NCBI GenBank assembly: GCA_945860415.1
Contig: CAMAQA010000004.1
Span: 1-64,000, forward strand
Length of the DNA: 64,000 bases
Source of the DNA: Bacteriovorax stolpii
GTDB lineage: Bacteria > Bdellovibrionota > UBA1018
Direction of reading: 5' to 3'
Shown: one piece after another, positions 43,682 to 52,802 of the stretch
How positions within the stretch are numbered: position 1 is the stretch's first letter
How the letters are laid out: every line of letters starts with the position of its first letter
Made by a program: the position numbers and the translations under genes
Notes under the pieces: generated by a model
Told to the model about the DNA's origin: nothing
The model's database searches: none
Seen by the model: the letters and a program-made list of their open reading frames with translations, nothing else

Positions 43682-45661
43682 CTAGGTTGCCTGGTCGATG
43701 AGCTCGGCGATGTCCAGCACCTTGACCTTATCGAGCATCTCCTTCGACTTCACGCCATCGGTCATCATGGTCATGCAGAAGGGGCAAGACGACGCGATCA
43801 CGCCGGCCTTCGTATCCAGGGCCTGTTCGGTTCGCGCGATATTGATGCGTTTTCCGATCGTCTCCTCCATGAACATCCGGCCGCCGCCAGCCCCGCAACA
43901 CAAAGCAGAATCGTGGTGCTGCTTCATCTCGACCAGGCGAGCGGAGGGAATGGACTCAATCACGGCGCGGGGCTGCTCGTAGACATTGTTCCAACGGCCC
44001 AGGTAGCAGCTATCGTGAAAAGTGATGGTTTCATCCACCCCCTTGGATGGCTTCACTTTTCCATCACGAATGAGCTGCGCGATGAATTGCGAGTGGTGGA
44101 AAACTTCGTAGTCACCACCGAAATCCTTGTACTCATTCTTGATCGTGTTGAAGCAATGGGGGCAGGCCGTGACGACCTTCTTCACATTGTAACGGTTGAG
44201 CGTCTCAATGTTTGCCTTCGCGAGCGTCTGATACAGGTACTCGTTGCCAATGCGGCGTGCGGGATCGCCCGTGCACTGTTCCTCGTTTCCGAGGATGGCA
44301 AAACGGACGCCGGCCTTCTTCAAGATGTTGACGAATGAGCGCAGAACCTTCTTATTTCGATCGTCGTAGGATCCGGCACACCCGACCCAAAGAAGGAGGT
44401 CGATCTGCGGAGTTTCGGCCATTGTGGGAACCGAGAGATCCTCGGCCCACTTGCCACGGTCCGCGGAGCTGAAGGCCCACGGAGTGGCGTTCGTCTCCAT
44501 GTTCTTGAAGACCGCCTGCACGCCATCCGGCATGCTCGACTCCATCATCACGAGATTGCGGCGAATGTCGTAGATCTTGTCGGTCTGCTCGATAAAGACC
44601 GGGCAGGCCACCTCGCAGGCGCGGCAGCTGGTGCAGGCCCAGATGACATCCTGAGTGGTGTTCTCATCAATGACCGGCGAGACCTCGTCGATCTTGCCGG
44701 CAAGGATGGCTTCCTTGTTTCGGTAGAGGTTTTCCTTGAGTCCGAGCACGAGGAGCTTGGGGCTCAGTGGCTTTTGCGTGTTCCACGCCGGGCAGAGGTC
44801 CTGGCAGCGACCACACTCCGTGCAGGAGTAGAGATCGAGCGAGTCCTTCCAGCTCATATCCGTGATCTTTGCAGCGCCGTACTGGGTGAGGGATTCGTCC
44901 TCGAAGTTGATCGGGCGCATGCCCTTCTCGCGTGTCAGCTGCCTGAGGAAGGTGTTCGGGCCGGCAGCGATGATGTGCAGGTGCTTGGAGTGCGGGATGT
45001 AGGCGGCAAAGCCCATCACCAACAACATGTGGACCCATTTGAAGAAGGTGCCGAGGTTTTCATTGGTCTCGGGGCTGAAGCCCAGGGCCGCGAACCACGA
45101 GGCCACATGTTTCGAGACGACGAATGCATCGGCATGGCTGGCGGCTATCGGGCTCAGGATATGAAATCCGTTCATCACCAGGATCGAAATCATGAGCGAT
45201 CCGGTGAAGGTCAGCACGATGTTGGCATCGCGCGACTGGCCCAGTCCTTCAGGACGAACCACGAGTCGACGATAGAACGCGCCGGCGACCGCAAAGAGGA
45301 TCAGGAACGTGAAGAGGTCCTGGATCCAGAGCAGGTAGAAATAGGGGCCCTCGCCAATGAAGGAGAAGTTGAACGGCTGGTAGAGCGTCGATGCGAACTG
45401 CTCGAGCGTGCCGACCGTGATGATGATGAAACCCCAGAAGATGATCGTATGCAGCGTGCCGATGTATTTCTTCTGGAGCACGGCCTTTTGGCCCAGGACA
45501 TGGATCACGGAGTCGATCACGCGCGTCGGAATTTCGTTCCAGCGAACCGGGGCCTTGCCCTGTTGTGCCTTCAAGAGCTTGAAAAGCAGGCTGAAGCGAT
45601 AGACCGAATATCCGAATGCAGCGCCAGCGACGATCAGGAACAGGAAGGTTTGCCAGGTCAT
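43682..45661 (-). CDS. membrane Fe-S oxidoreductase of the ETF/heterodisulfide-reductase type
   Basis: A 659-residue protein. The N-terminal 240 residues hold about five to six membrane segments of the nitrate-reductase-gamma type (FLFLIVAGAAFGYSVYRFSLLF; DLFTFLILFAVAGAFY). Two 4Fe-4S motifs follow (CTECGRCQDLCP; CTSCRACEVACP), then two CCG cysteine-rich domains ending HDSCYLGRWNNVYEQPR and SALCCGAGGGRMF. This is the FadF/EtfQO-like arrangement that passes electrons from ETF to quinone. etfA and etfB lie just upstream on the same strand, supporting that role. A terminator separates them, so it may have its own promoter. Confidence 0.88.
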   Translation of the reverse strand: MTWQTFLFLIVAGAAFGYSVYRFSLLFKLLKAQQGKAPVRWNEIPTRVIDSVIHVLGQKAVLQKKYIGTLHTIIFWGFIIITVGTLEQFASTLYQPFNFSFIGEGPYFYLLWIQDLFTFLILFAVAGAFYRRLVVRPEGLGQSRDANIVLTFTGSLMISILVMNGFHILSPIAASHADAFVVSKHVASWFAALGFSPETNENLGTFFKWVHMLLVMGFAAYIPHSKHLHIIAAGPNTFLRQLTREKGMRPINFEDESLTQYGAAKITDMSWKDSLDLYSCTECGRCQDLCPAWNTQKPLSPKLLVLGLKENLYRNKEAILAGKIDEVSPVIDENTTQDVIWACTSCRACEVACPVFIEQTDKIYDIRRNLVMMESSMPDGVQAVFKNMETNATPWAFSSADRGKWAEDLSVPTMAETPQIDLLLWVGCAGSYDDRNKKVLRSFVNILKKAGVRFAILGNEEQCTGDPARRIGNEYLYQTLAKANIETLNRYNVKKVVTACPHCFNTIKNEYKDFGGDYEVFHHSQFIAQLIRDGKVKPSKGVDETITFHDSCYLGRWNNVYEQPRAVIESIPSARLVEMKQHHDSALCCGAGGGRMFMEETIGKRINIARTEQALDTKAGVIASSCPFCMTMMTDGVKSKEMLDKVKVLDIAELIDQAT

Positions 45662-45729
45662 AGTGTTGCAACAGTTTATGAGGTTTGTGCGGCGCGCTCA
45701 ACCGGTGGTTTTCTGGCGAGCGACAAAAA

Positions 45730-45755
45730 AGCCCCGGTCCTTTCGAACCGGGGCT
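45730..45755 (-). terminator. terminator after etfA
   Basis: A 9-bp stem AGCCCCGGT (45730-45738) / ACCGGGGCT (45747-45755) followed on the minus strand by TTTTTT. It sits 28 bases past the etfA stop and before the Fe-S oxidoreductase gene on the same strand, so it may be partly read through. Confidence 0.82.
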
Positions 45756-45783
45756 CCTTCAATTATCGGACTGGCCGGGGCGC

Positions 45784-46752
45784 TCAGTGATCCTTCAGTT
45801 TCCTGAGCTCGTCCTTCAGGGCCGGCGTGACGGCGAAGAGGTCACCCACGACTCCGTAGTCGGCAATCTGGAAGATCGGCGCTTCGGGGTCGGTGTTGAT
45901 GGCGACGATGACCTTCGAGGAGCGCATGCCGGCGAGATGCTGGATGGCGCCGCTGATTCCGCACGCGATGTACAGGTTGGGCGAAACGACCTTGCCGGTC
46001 TGGCCCACCTGATCACGGTGCGGACGGAAGCCTGCGTCGACGGCTGCGCGAGAAGCCCCAACGGCTGCACCGATGACGTCCGCCGCTTCTTCCAGCATCT
46101 TGAAGTTCTCGGCGTTCTTGAGCGAGCGTCCGCCGGAGATGACGATTGAGGCTTCGGTCACGTCTGGACGTCCGGCCTGTCCCTGGACCACTTCGCTCAC
46201 GGACGTCTTCACGCCCGCGAGTGTCACGGCAACGGCCGAGACCACTGCCGACTTCGAGGTGTCCGGCTTCGGAATTCCCAGAGCGTTCGCGCGAATCGTG
46301 GCAACCTGCGGACCGGCGCCGACGAATTCGACTTCGGCCGTGGCCTTGCCAGCATACAGGGGGCGACGAACCTTGAGCTTGCCGCCTTCAAACGAGGCCT
46401 GCACGCAGTCGCTGGCGAGACCGACGCCGAGGCGCGAGGTGACCTTCGGCATCAGGTCGCGGCCCGTGGGCGAGTGCGCAGCCAGGATCACGTCCGGATT
46501 GAGCGACTTGGCGAGCGCCACGACAACCTGGGCGTAAGCTTCGGCCGTGTAGAATTTCAGGCCGGCATCGTTGGCAACATGGACCGTGTTCGCGCCGTAG
46601 TGGCCGAGCTCGGTTGCCAGTCCCTGGATTCCGTCGCCCAGGAGCACGACGTGCGTTTCGTTTCCTGCAGCGGCCGAAGCTCCGATGAGTTCGAACGTCG
46701 TTTTCTTCAGGCGACCATCACGCTGTTCAGCAACAACAAGTACCTTTGCCAT
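45784..46752 (-). CDS. etfA: electron transfer flavoprotein alpha subunit
   Basis: A 322-residue EtfA binding FAD. The C-terminal FAD domain signature [39 protein letters not shown] and [49 protein letters not shown] are intact. With EtfB it collects electrons from acyl-CoA and other dehydrogenases, here presumably handing them to the membrane Fe-S oxidoreductase. Starts 1 base after etfB. Confidence 0.96.
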   Translation of the reverse strand: MAKVLVVAEQRDGRLKKTTFELIGASAAAGNETHVVLLGDGIQGLATELGHYGANTVHVANDAGLKFYTAEAYAQVVVALAKSLNPDVILAAHSPTGRDLMPKVTSRLGVGLASDCVQASFEGGKLKVRRPLYAGKATAEVEFVGAGPQVATIRANALGIPKPDTSKSAVVSAVAVTLAGVKTSVSEVVQGQAGRPDVTEASIVISGGRSLKNAENFKMLEEAADVIGAAVGASRAAVDAGFRPHRDQVGQTGKVVSPNLYIACGISGAIQHLAGMRSSKVIVAINTDPEAPIFQIADYGVVGDLFAVTPALKDELRKLKDH

Positions 46753-46753
46753 G

Positions 46754-47527
46754 TCAGATCACCTTTGCTTCTTCGTGGAGGAGTCGGGCGAGTTCCTTCG
46801 CCTGAGTGGCGGGATCGCCGGCAATTTTCTTTCCTGCCTGCTTGGGAGGAGGAAGCTGGAGGTTCTTGTAGCGAATCTTCTGGTCGGCATCCGAAACGCC
46901 CAGGTCGGACTCCTTCAGGACCTTCACTTCCTTCTTCTTGGCCTTCATGATGTTCGGAAGGCTGGCGTAGCGCGGCTCGTTCATTCCCTTCTGCGCGGCG
47001 ACGAGCGCCGGCAGCGGAGTCGTGACCACTTCGATCGCACCGCCCTCGACTTCACGACGGCATTTCACGGAATCGGCCGAGTACTCGGCATTCAACACCA
47101 CCGTGACATAAGGAATGCCCACGGCTTCGGCGATGAGCTGGCTGACCTGGGCGGCGCCATCATCGATCGCTTCCTTGCCCGTGAATACGATGTCCACCTT
47201 CGGCTCTTTCTTGAGCGCCGCTGCAATGGCCTTGGCCACGCGGTAGTTGTCGGCCGTTTCTGGGGCATCGACGTGGATCGCGTTGTCCGCACCCATGGCC
47301 AGGGCCGTACGAAGGGTGTCGACGACACGGACGGGTCCGGCGGAGACCACGGTGACCGTGCTTCCGGCGTTCTTTTCCTTGAGGCGCAGAGCCTCTTCGA
47401 CCGCGAACTCGTCAAACGGCGACATGATCCACTTGATTCCGGCCGTGTCGATGCCGGTGTTGTCGGCGTTCAACTTGATCTTGGTTTCAGTATCTGGAAC
47501 CTGCTTGATGCAAACGTAAATGTTCAT
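46754..47527 (-). CDS. etfB: electron transfer flavoprotein beta subunit
   Basis: A 257-residue EtfB: start MNIYVCIKQVPDTETKIKLNAD, the AMP/FAD-site ADNAIHVDAPETADNYRVAKAIAAAL, TGKEAIDDGAAQVSQLIAEAVG, and C-terminal MNEPRYASLPNIMKAKKKEVKVL. Length is usual. First gene of etfBA, in the common B-A order. It lies 24 bases downstream of the dapL stop on the same strand, so it may be joined to the lysine operon. Confidence 0.96.
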   Translation of the reverse strand: MNIYVCIKQVPDTETKIKLNADNTGIDTAGIKWIMSPFDEFAVEEALRLKEKNAGSTVTVVSAGPVRVVDTLRTALAMGADNAIHVDAPETADNYRVAKAIAAALKKEPKVDIVFTGKEAIDDGAAQVSQLIAEAVGIPYVTVVLNAEYSADSVKCRREVEGGAIEVVTTPLPALVAAQKGMNEPRYASLPNIMKAKKKEVKVLKESDLGVSDADQKIRYKNLQLPPPKQAGKKIAGDPATQAKELARLLHEEAKVI

Positions 47528-47551
47528 GAATCACCCTTTGATCTGGCGGAG

Positions 47552-48727
47552 TTATACCGATCCTCGCAAGATTTTCGCAACTTGTTTCAGAACTTCGATG
47601 TCACTGCAGAGCGTGAAGCGGACGAATCCCTCTCCCGCACTTCCGAATCCGGTGCCGGGAGTGCTCACCACGCCGCGCGAGCGGATCAGATCGAGGACAT
47701 AATCTTCGGACTTTACTCCCGCCGGAAGACGCGCCCAGACGTAGAAGGTGGCCTTCGGCACGCGACATTTTAGCCCGGAGTCCTGGATGGCTGGAACCAA
47801 AATATCCCGACGTTTTTGGTAAATTGATCGCAGCTCGGTGCAGAATGGCTCGTAATGGTCGAGCGCTTCGATTCCGGCCTCCTGGCAGGCGTTGAAGATT
47901 CCTGAGTCGATGTTGGTCTTCACCCGGGCGAGCGCCTCGATCATCTTCGGGTTGCCGACGGCAAAGCCGACGCGCCAGCCCGTCATGTTGAAGGTCTTCG
48001 AGAGGCTATGGAATTCGATACCGACGTCCTTCGCCCCCGGAACTTCGAGGAAGCTGGGCTGCGCTTCACCGTCGAAGAAGAGCTCCGAGTAGGCGTTGTC
48101 GTGACAGACGAGAATTTCGTGCTTCTTCGCGAAACTCACCACTTCCTGGAAAAGCTCTCGTGTTGCCGTCGCTCCTGTGGGGTTGTTCGGATAGTTCAGG
48201 AAAAGGAGCCGGACGCGAGGCCCCTTTTTCACCAGCTGCTCGAGCTGTGCGAAGTCCGGCAGGAAGTCGTTTTCCTCTCGAAGCTGGAAGTGCAGGGGCA
48301 CGCCGTCGGCAAATAGAGTTGCCGAATGGTAGACGGGGTATCCCGGATCCGGAACGAGCGTTGCTTCTCCCGGGTTCACAAACGCGAGCGGAATGTGGGC
48401 GATGCCTTCCTTCGAGCCGATCAGTGCGAGAGTCTCTCGGTCAGCATCCACCTTGACGCCAAAGCGCCGCTCCATGAACCGTGCGGCGGCCCGACGGAAT
48501 TCGCCCATGCCCCAATAGGACGGATACTGGTGGTTTTCCGGATTGCGTGCCGCCTTTTCCAGGCGCTGGATGATGAATTCGGGCGTAGGCAGGTCAGGGT
48601 CTCCGATGCCGAGAGCGATCAGCTTTCGGCCCTTCTTGATCTCCTCCTGCTTGATCTGGTCGATCCTTGCAAAAAGGTACGGAGGAAGTTGGGCAAGGCG
48701 GCGGGTTACTTGGAAGGTGTCAAACAT
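47552..48727 (-). CDS. dapL: LL-diaminopimelate aminotransferase-type class I aminotransferase
   Basis: A 391-residue fold-type I aminotransferase (KLIALGIGDPDLPTPEFI, GSKEGIAHIPLAFVNPGEATLVPDPGYPVY, LFLNYPNNPTGA, and the PLP Lys in FHSLSKTFNMTGWRVGFA). It is last in the operon with lysA, dapA and dapB, so it almost surely makes LL-diaminopimelate directly from tetrahydrodipicolinate, by-passing succinylated intermediates. dapD, dapC and dapE are absent here, fitting a DapL pathway. Its start overlaps the dapB 3' end by 22 bases. Confidence 0.88.
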   Translation of the reverse strand: MFDTFQVTRRLAQLPPYLFARIDQIKQEEIKKGRKLIALGIGDPDLPTPEFIIQRLEKAARNPENHQYPSYWGMGEFRRAAARFMERRFGVKVDADRETLALIGSKEGIAHIPLAFVNPGEATLVPDPGYPVYHSATLFADGVPLHFQLREENDFLPDFAQLEQLVKKGPRVRLLFLNYPNNPTGATATRELFQEVVSFAKKHEILVCHDNAYSELFFDGEAQPSFLEVPGAKDVGIEFHSLSKTFNMTGWRVGFAVGNPKMIEALARVKTNIDSGIFNACQEAGIEALDHYEPFCTELRSIYQKRRDILVPAIQDSGLKCRVPKATFYVWARLPAGVKSEDYVLDLIRSRGVVSTPGTGFGSAGEGFVRFTLCSDIEVLKQVAKILRGSV

Positions 48728-49467
48728 GCGAATTTCTCCTCAAAAAAATCATCCAAAGTGACGTGTCCGGAGGACGACGGGGCAATGGCCCGCCGGGTTG
48801 AAAGCCAGAGCGCAGCCTCCAGCGCTCCCCGGGCAAAAATTTCGCGATTCATGGCGTGATGTGAAAACCCGACCTGTTCGCCGGATCCATGGAATGTCAC
48901 GGAGTGGTCACCCACCACCTCGCCGGCACGAATGCTGTGAATCCGCTCGGCAGTCACGCCGCGCGTCGAAGCCGCGAGCGTGAGAGCCGTACCGCTCGGG
49001 GCGTCCTTCTTGTGAATATGATGCGTCTCGAGCATCACCGGCCTGAATCCCGACTCCGAAAGCATCGGCGAAGCGAACTCCAGAGCCTTCCTCAGCACCA
49101 GGATGCCGATCGAAAAGTTGGAGGCCTGGAGCACGAGCGTCTTCGTGGCGAGATCCTCGATCAGCGAACGCTCATGGGCATCGTGGCCCGTCGTCCCGAT
49201 GACCACTGCCGGAAGCCGGGCCGATGGCTGCGCCCGGAGCGCGGAGGTGATCGCCGCATGGATTCCATGGATGCCTGCCGGAAGCGAGAAGTCGACCCAG
49301 GTCTCGCTCGAAAGCGCATCGAGCCAGTCCTCGTCCGGGGACTGCGAATGAATGGCGACATGGAGCCGTACGCGGCTCGCGAATTCGCCTTCCATCAGGT
49401 GTGCCAGCGCGCGCCCCATCCGGCCGCGCGAGCCGACGATGGAAATGGAGGGCAGCTCTCGACTCAT
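48706..49467 (-). CDS. dapB: 4-hydroxy-tetrahydrodipicolinate reductase
   Basis: A 253-residue DapB. The dinucleotide-binding start SISIVGSRGRMGRALAHL, VIGTTGHDA, SNFSIGILVL and the substrate-binding ETHHIHKKDAPSGTAL are conserved. It reduces hydroxy-tetrahydrodipicolinate with NAD(P)H. Starts with a 4-base overlap on the dapA stop. Length is slightly short (E. coli 273) but complete. Confidence 0.94.
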   Translation of the reverse strand: MSRELPSISIVGSRGRMGRALAHLMEGEFASRVRLHVAIHSQSPDEDWLDALSSETWVDFSLPAGIHGIHAAITSALRAQPSARLPAVVIGTTGHDAHERSLIEDLATKTLVLQASNFSIGILVLRKALEFASPMLSESGFRPVMLETHHIHKKDAPSGTALTLAASTRGVTAERIHSIRAGEVVGDHSVTFHGSGEQVGFSHHAMNREIFARGALEAALWLSTRRAIAPSSSGHVTLDDFFEEKFACLTPSK

Positions 49468-50378
49468 AGCGTGCCGCCCTTTTCACGTAATCCACAGCGC
49501 TGGAGCGAGGCCAGGAGCTTCCTGCGACTTGCGTCCGTGAGTGCGGACAGCGGTGCGCGAACACTCTCGGTTCCGATGCCGACCCACGAGAGGGCCGTCT
49601 TGATCGGAACGGGATTCGATTCGACGAACAGATCACGGAAGAGCGGATAAAACCTCAGGTGAATCTCCTGCGCGCGACGCGCATCCCCGGAGTCCCATGC
49701 CTGCTGCAAGGCCACCATGGCCCGTGGAAACAGATTGCTTGCCACCGAGATGACGCCGTCCGCGCCGGCGGAAAGCAGCGGAAGCCAGGTGGCGTCGTCT
49801 CCGGAGAGCACGGAAATGGAGGTGCCGGAGACCGCGCACTGATCGAGAATTTCCGAGGTGACCTCGATCTTTCCGGTGGCCTCCTTGATGTGCCCGATGC
49901 GTGGGTGAGAAGCGAGCTGGGCCACGACTTCCGGCGCGATGCCGACACCAGTTCGGCCCGGAACGTTGTACAGGACCACCGGGCAGCTCACGGCGTCCGC
50001 CACGGCGGTAAAATGCTTGAGAAGTCCGGCTTGAGAGGGCTTGTTGTAATATGGAGTCACAATCAGAACGCCGTCGACGCCCGCATCAGAGGCCCACCGC
50101 GAAAGCTCGATGGTCCGGGGCGTATCATTACTTCCGGTTCCGGCGATGACCGCGGTAGTCGTTCCACGACACGCCTTGACCGCGGACTCGATGAGTCTCT
50201 TCTTTTCGTCGAGACTGAGCGTCGGCGATTCACCGGTAGTGCCGCAAGGGATGATTCCAGCCACACCGGCCGAGAGCTGGTCGGCGATCAGTGCATTCCA
50301 GGCACTCCAGTCGATTTCGCCACTGGATTGCATCGGAGTAATCAAGGCAGTGATGACGCCACGGATGGGCTTGCTCAT
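49464..50378 (-). CDS. dapA: 4-hydroxy-tetrahydrodipicolinate synthase
   Basis: A 304-residue class I aldolase condensing pyruvate and aspartate semialdehyde. GTTGESPTLSLDEKKRLIE, VTPYYNKPSQAGLLKHF, the Tyr in VVLYNVPGRTG and the Schiff-base Lys in IGHIKEATG are present. Start overlaps the lysA stop by 4 bases (ATGA). It commits carbon to lysine and diaminopimelate, and normally carries lysine feedback control. Confidence 0.95.
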   Translation of the reverse strand: MSKPIRGVITALITPMQSSGEIDWSAWNALIADQLSAGVAGIIPCGTTGESPTLSLDEKKRLIESAVKACRGTTTAVIAGTGSNDTPRTIELSRWASDAGVDGVLIVTPYYNKPSQAGLLKHFTAVADAVSCPVVLYNVPGRTGVGIAPEVVAQLASHPRIGHIKEATGKIEVTSEILDQCAVSGTSISVLSGDDATWLPLLSAGADGVISVASNLFPRAMVALQQAWDSGDARRAQEIHLRFYPLFRDLFVESNPVPIKTALSWVGIGTESVRAPLSALTDASRRKLLASLQRCGLREKGGTL

Positions 50379-51673
50379 AAGTGTTCTCCCCGAAGGAGGT
50401 CATCGAGAGTCTCGCGATCGCGAATGACCCTCCAGCGATTGCCTTCGACCAGGACCTCGGCTGGCCGCACCCTGCTGTTGTAGTTTCCTGCCATGCTCAT
50501 TCCATAAGCACCAGAGCTCATGATGGCGAGAAGATCGCCCGAGGCGAGTGCGGTATCGAGCTGAAGATCCTGACCGAAGCAGTCCGAACTCTCGCACACG
50601 GGTCCAACGAGGTCGGTGCGCTTGAGCTTGCCTTTCGTGCCTTGGCGAACCGGAAGCACGGCGTGGCGGCTGCCATAAAGTGCGGGACGCATCAGGTCGT
50701 TCATTCCGGCATCGACCACGAGGAAGTCCTTCGCTTTTCGTGCCTTCCGGAAGAGCACGCGGGTCAGGAGCACTCCTGCGTTGGCCGAAATGGTCCTTCC
50801 GGGCTCGATCAGCACGCGAAGACGCGATCGAAACGGTGACTTCGGACCGAAGGTGGCCACGATGAGTCGCGTGTATTCCTTGAGGCTGGGAGGTTTCGGT
50901 CCGCGGACCTCATACGACACCCCGACGCCCCCCCCGAGGTCCACGAATTCGAGCGGGTGTCCGAGCAGCGCCTCGATTTCGAGGACCATGGTCGCCAGTG
51001 CTTGAAATGCTGCCTGCAGCGGCTTGAGCGACAGCAGCTGGCTTCCAATGTGGATGCTGAGCCCGCAAACATGGACGTTGCCAAGCTTTCGTGCGCGCCG
51101 CGCAGCCTCAAGCAGCTCCGCGCGGTTCAGGCCGAACTTGTTTCGTTTCAGTCCGGTGCTGATGTAGGGGTGCGTCTTGGCGTCAATGTTCGGATTGAAG
51201 CGAAATGCGGTGCGTGCCTGCTTCACGTCATGGCGCTCTGCCACCGACTGGATCAGTTCGAGCTCCTCCAGTGATTCCACATGGAACGAATAGATTCCGT
51301 GGGCCCCATAGGAAAGACCTGCTTGAATCTCATCTGCAGTTTTTCCTACTCCTGAGAACACGATTCGTTGAGGCGGAATGTTCGCCTTCCTGGCGCGAAG
51401 GAGCTCTCCTCCGGAAACCAGATCCGCACCTGCACCGGCATCTCCGAGAAGCTTGAGCACGCCAATATTGGAGTTGCTCTTCACGGCGTAGCAGATCGTG
51501 GACTCGCGAAGGCCGCGCAGCCCGGACTGGAGTTCGCGAAACGGTTTCAAGAGTCCCTCTGCCGAGTAGACGTAGGCAGGCGTACCGACACGAGCGGCGA
51601 TTTCCGCCAGGTCGGTGGAACCTGCTCGAAGCGAGCGGTGGCGATAGCGAAAAAAGTCGAGAGGTTGGGTCAT
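50375..51673 (-). CDS. lysA: diaminopimelate decarboxylase
   Basis: A 432-residue fold-type III PLP decarboxylase converting meso-DAP to lysine. The PLP Lys in CYAVKSNSN, HIGSQL, FVDLGGGVGV, IEPGRTI and the C-terminal CESSDCFG (catalytic Cys at the dimer interface), SSGAYGMSMAGNYN are intact. ATG 51673 (MTQPLDFFRYR) follows AGGA within the lptM end, 2 bases after the lptM stop; an in-frame extension upstream lacks homology. The lptM-lysA pairing is widespread in proteobacteria. Confidence 0.95.
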   Translation of the reverse strand: MTQPLDFFRYRHRSLRAGSTDLAEIAARVGTPAYVYSAEGLLKPFRELQSGLRGLRESTICYAVKSNSNIGVLKLLGDAGAGADLVSGGELLRARKANIPPQRIVFSGVGKTADEIQAGLSYGAHGIYSFHVESLEELELIQSVAERHDVKQARTAFRFNPNIDAKTHPYISTGLKRNKFGLNRAELLEAARRARKLGNVHVCGLSIHIGSQLLSLKPLQAAFQALATMVLEIEALLGHPLEFVDLGGGVGVSYEVRGPKPPSLKEYTRLIVATFGPKSPFRSRLRVLIEPGRTISANAGVLLTRVLFRKARKAKDFLVVDAGMNDLMRPALYGSRHAVLPVRQGTKGKLKRTDLVGPVCESSDCFGQDLQLDTALASGDLLAIMSSGAYGMSMAGNYNSRVRPAEVLVEGNRWRVIRDRETLDDLLRGEHL

Positions 51674-51675
51674 GA

Positions 51676-51834
51676 TCAGCGTCCTGGCGTTGTACTCGGC
51701 TCGGGCATGGCGTCGGAAAATTCCGCGCTGGCGGGAACGGGGGGCAGGGGGGGGCCCTTGACCCCGCAGCCCGACAGCACAGTGCACGAGATGAAAAAGA
51801 GCATCCAGAGATGATGGCTTTTGAGGTGTTTCAT
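51676..51834 (-). CDS. lptM: LptM-type small lipoprotein upstream of lysA
   Basis: A 52-residue lipoprotein: start MKHLKSHHLWMLFF, lipobox LSGC (Cys 23) followed by the signature GVKGPPLPP and a Pro-rich tail. This CGxKGPLxxP pattern just before lysA or dapF is the mark of LptM (formerly YifL), which assists maturation of the LptDE lipopolysaccharide translocon. Its ATG overlaps the upstream gene's stop by 1 base (TGATG) and its stop is 2 bases before lysA. Too short for ordinary gene calling but clear. Confidence 0.82.
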   Translation of the reverse strand: MKHLKSHHLWMLFFISCTVLSGCGVKGPPLPPVPASAEFSDAMPEPSTTPGR

Positions 51835-52802
51835 CAAAACTTGAGTCCGAGGTTGGCTCCCAGCTGGTCGGAGCCGAGTTCAAGCTGCAGCCACCACTGG
51901 GGCCCGATCTCAAAACTCAGGCCAATACCGAAGATGGGCTGGACATAGGTCAGTAAAAACAGCGCCTCCGAGTATTCCGGATCCTGGCCCTTCGAGGCAA
52001 TCACGTTCGAACGAAACAGTCCGAGATATCCCGTAACTCCGAAGCCTTCGCTTGGATAAAACGTGTACTTGCCTGAGAAGGTCATGGGCAGGAGTGCGAA
52101 GGAGTCTCCTCCCGCCGGAGTGTAGTCGTTCAGTTTCGTGAACATGAGCGAAAAGTCGAAACCGAGCGCGTCCTGGATTCGTCCTGAAAGAAGGAAGGGA
52201 TGAATGAGCGTGTAGCTGTAGCGAAGGCCCGAGGCGGCAGGAAAAATGAAGCCCTGCTCATACCCGGGAAGTCGAACCAGCGAGAGGCGGTATGCGAGGT
52301 AGGATCGTTCCTGTTCGAAATCGGCGATCTCCTCGACCACAAGAGACCTCAGCTCGAGTTCCTCCTCTTCCGTGAGTACGGCACTACGTCCTCGGTCCAG
52401 CTCGATGTCGAGATCCTGTGGTGGAAGTGCTGCCCGGTCCTCCTCGTCCAGGATCAGGTCGCGGATCTTGATGGAGGCCGTGAACGACTGGCCCGCGGGC
52501 AGCGAGGGGGCTTCAGCGTACTCCTTGACGATCTGCCCTGCGAACTGGCGGTCGGCATAGAGCCTTCTGGTGCGAAGCGCGACAACGGGCCCGGACTCAT
52601 CACGCAGGAGCACCAGCTGCCCGACTCCGGGAAGCGGGCCCGAGCTCTTCATCAGCAGGATTCTTCCCGAGGTGGATTTCCTCTCGAGATCGGCCTTGAA
52701 CGTCCTGGCCTCAATCGGAGGCAGTGCCAGCGCGTTTGCCGAAATGAAGAGAAGAAATAGTGCTTGAAGTGCCCACGGGGCCCGAGGGATTTTGCAGGGC
52801 AT
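51834..52802 (-). CDS. probable outer-membrane protein of unknown function
   Basis: A 322-residue protein with a signal peptide (ALQALFLLFISANALA). The C-terminal half is alternating amphipathic strands (YTLIHPFLLSGRIQDALGFDFSLMFTKLND; SGKYTFYPSEGFGVTGYLGLF) ending in LGLKF, with the terminal Phe typical of Bam-inserted beta-barrels. The N-terminal half (RTFKADLERKSTSGRILLMKSS) may be periplasmic. Its ATG (52802-52800) overlaps the start of the divergent gene. It is the first gene before lptM-lysA-dapA-dapB-dapL and overlaps lptM. Family not recognised. Confidence 0.68.
   Translation of the reverse strand: MPCKIPRAPWALQALFLLFISANALALPPIEARTFKADLERKSTSGRILLMKSSGPLPGVGQLVLLRDESGPVVALRTRRLYADRQFAGQIVKEYAEAPSLPAGQSFTASIKIRDLILDEEDRAALPPQDLDIELDRGRSAVLTEEEELELRSLVVEEIADFEQERSYLAYRLSLVRLPGYEQGFIFPAASGLRYSYTLIHPFLLSGRIQDALGFDFSLMFTKLNDYTPAGGDSFALLPMTFSGKYTFYPSEGFGVTGYLGLFRSNVIASKGQDPEYSEALFLLTYVQPIFGIGLSFEIGPQWWLQLELGSDQLGANLGLKF

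Noticed and set aside
51834-52802. Lysine riboswitch before the lysA operon
   Set aside because: lptM and lysA have no leader; the upstream gene overlaps, and the divergent starts share bases at 52800-52803, leaving no room.
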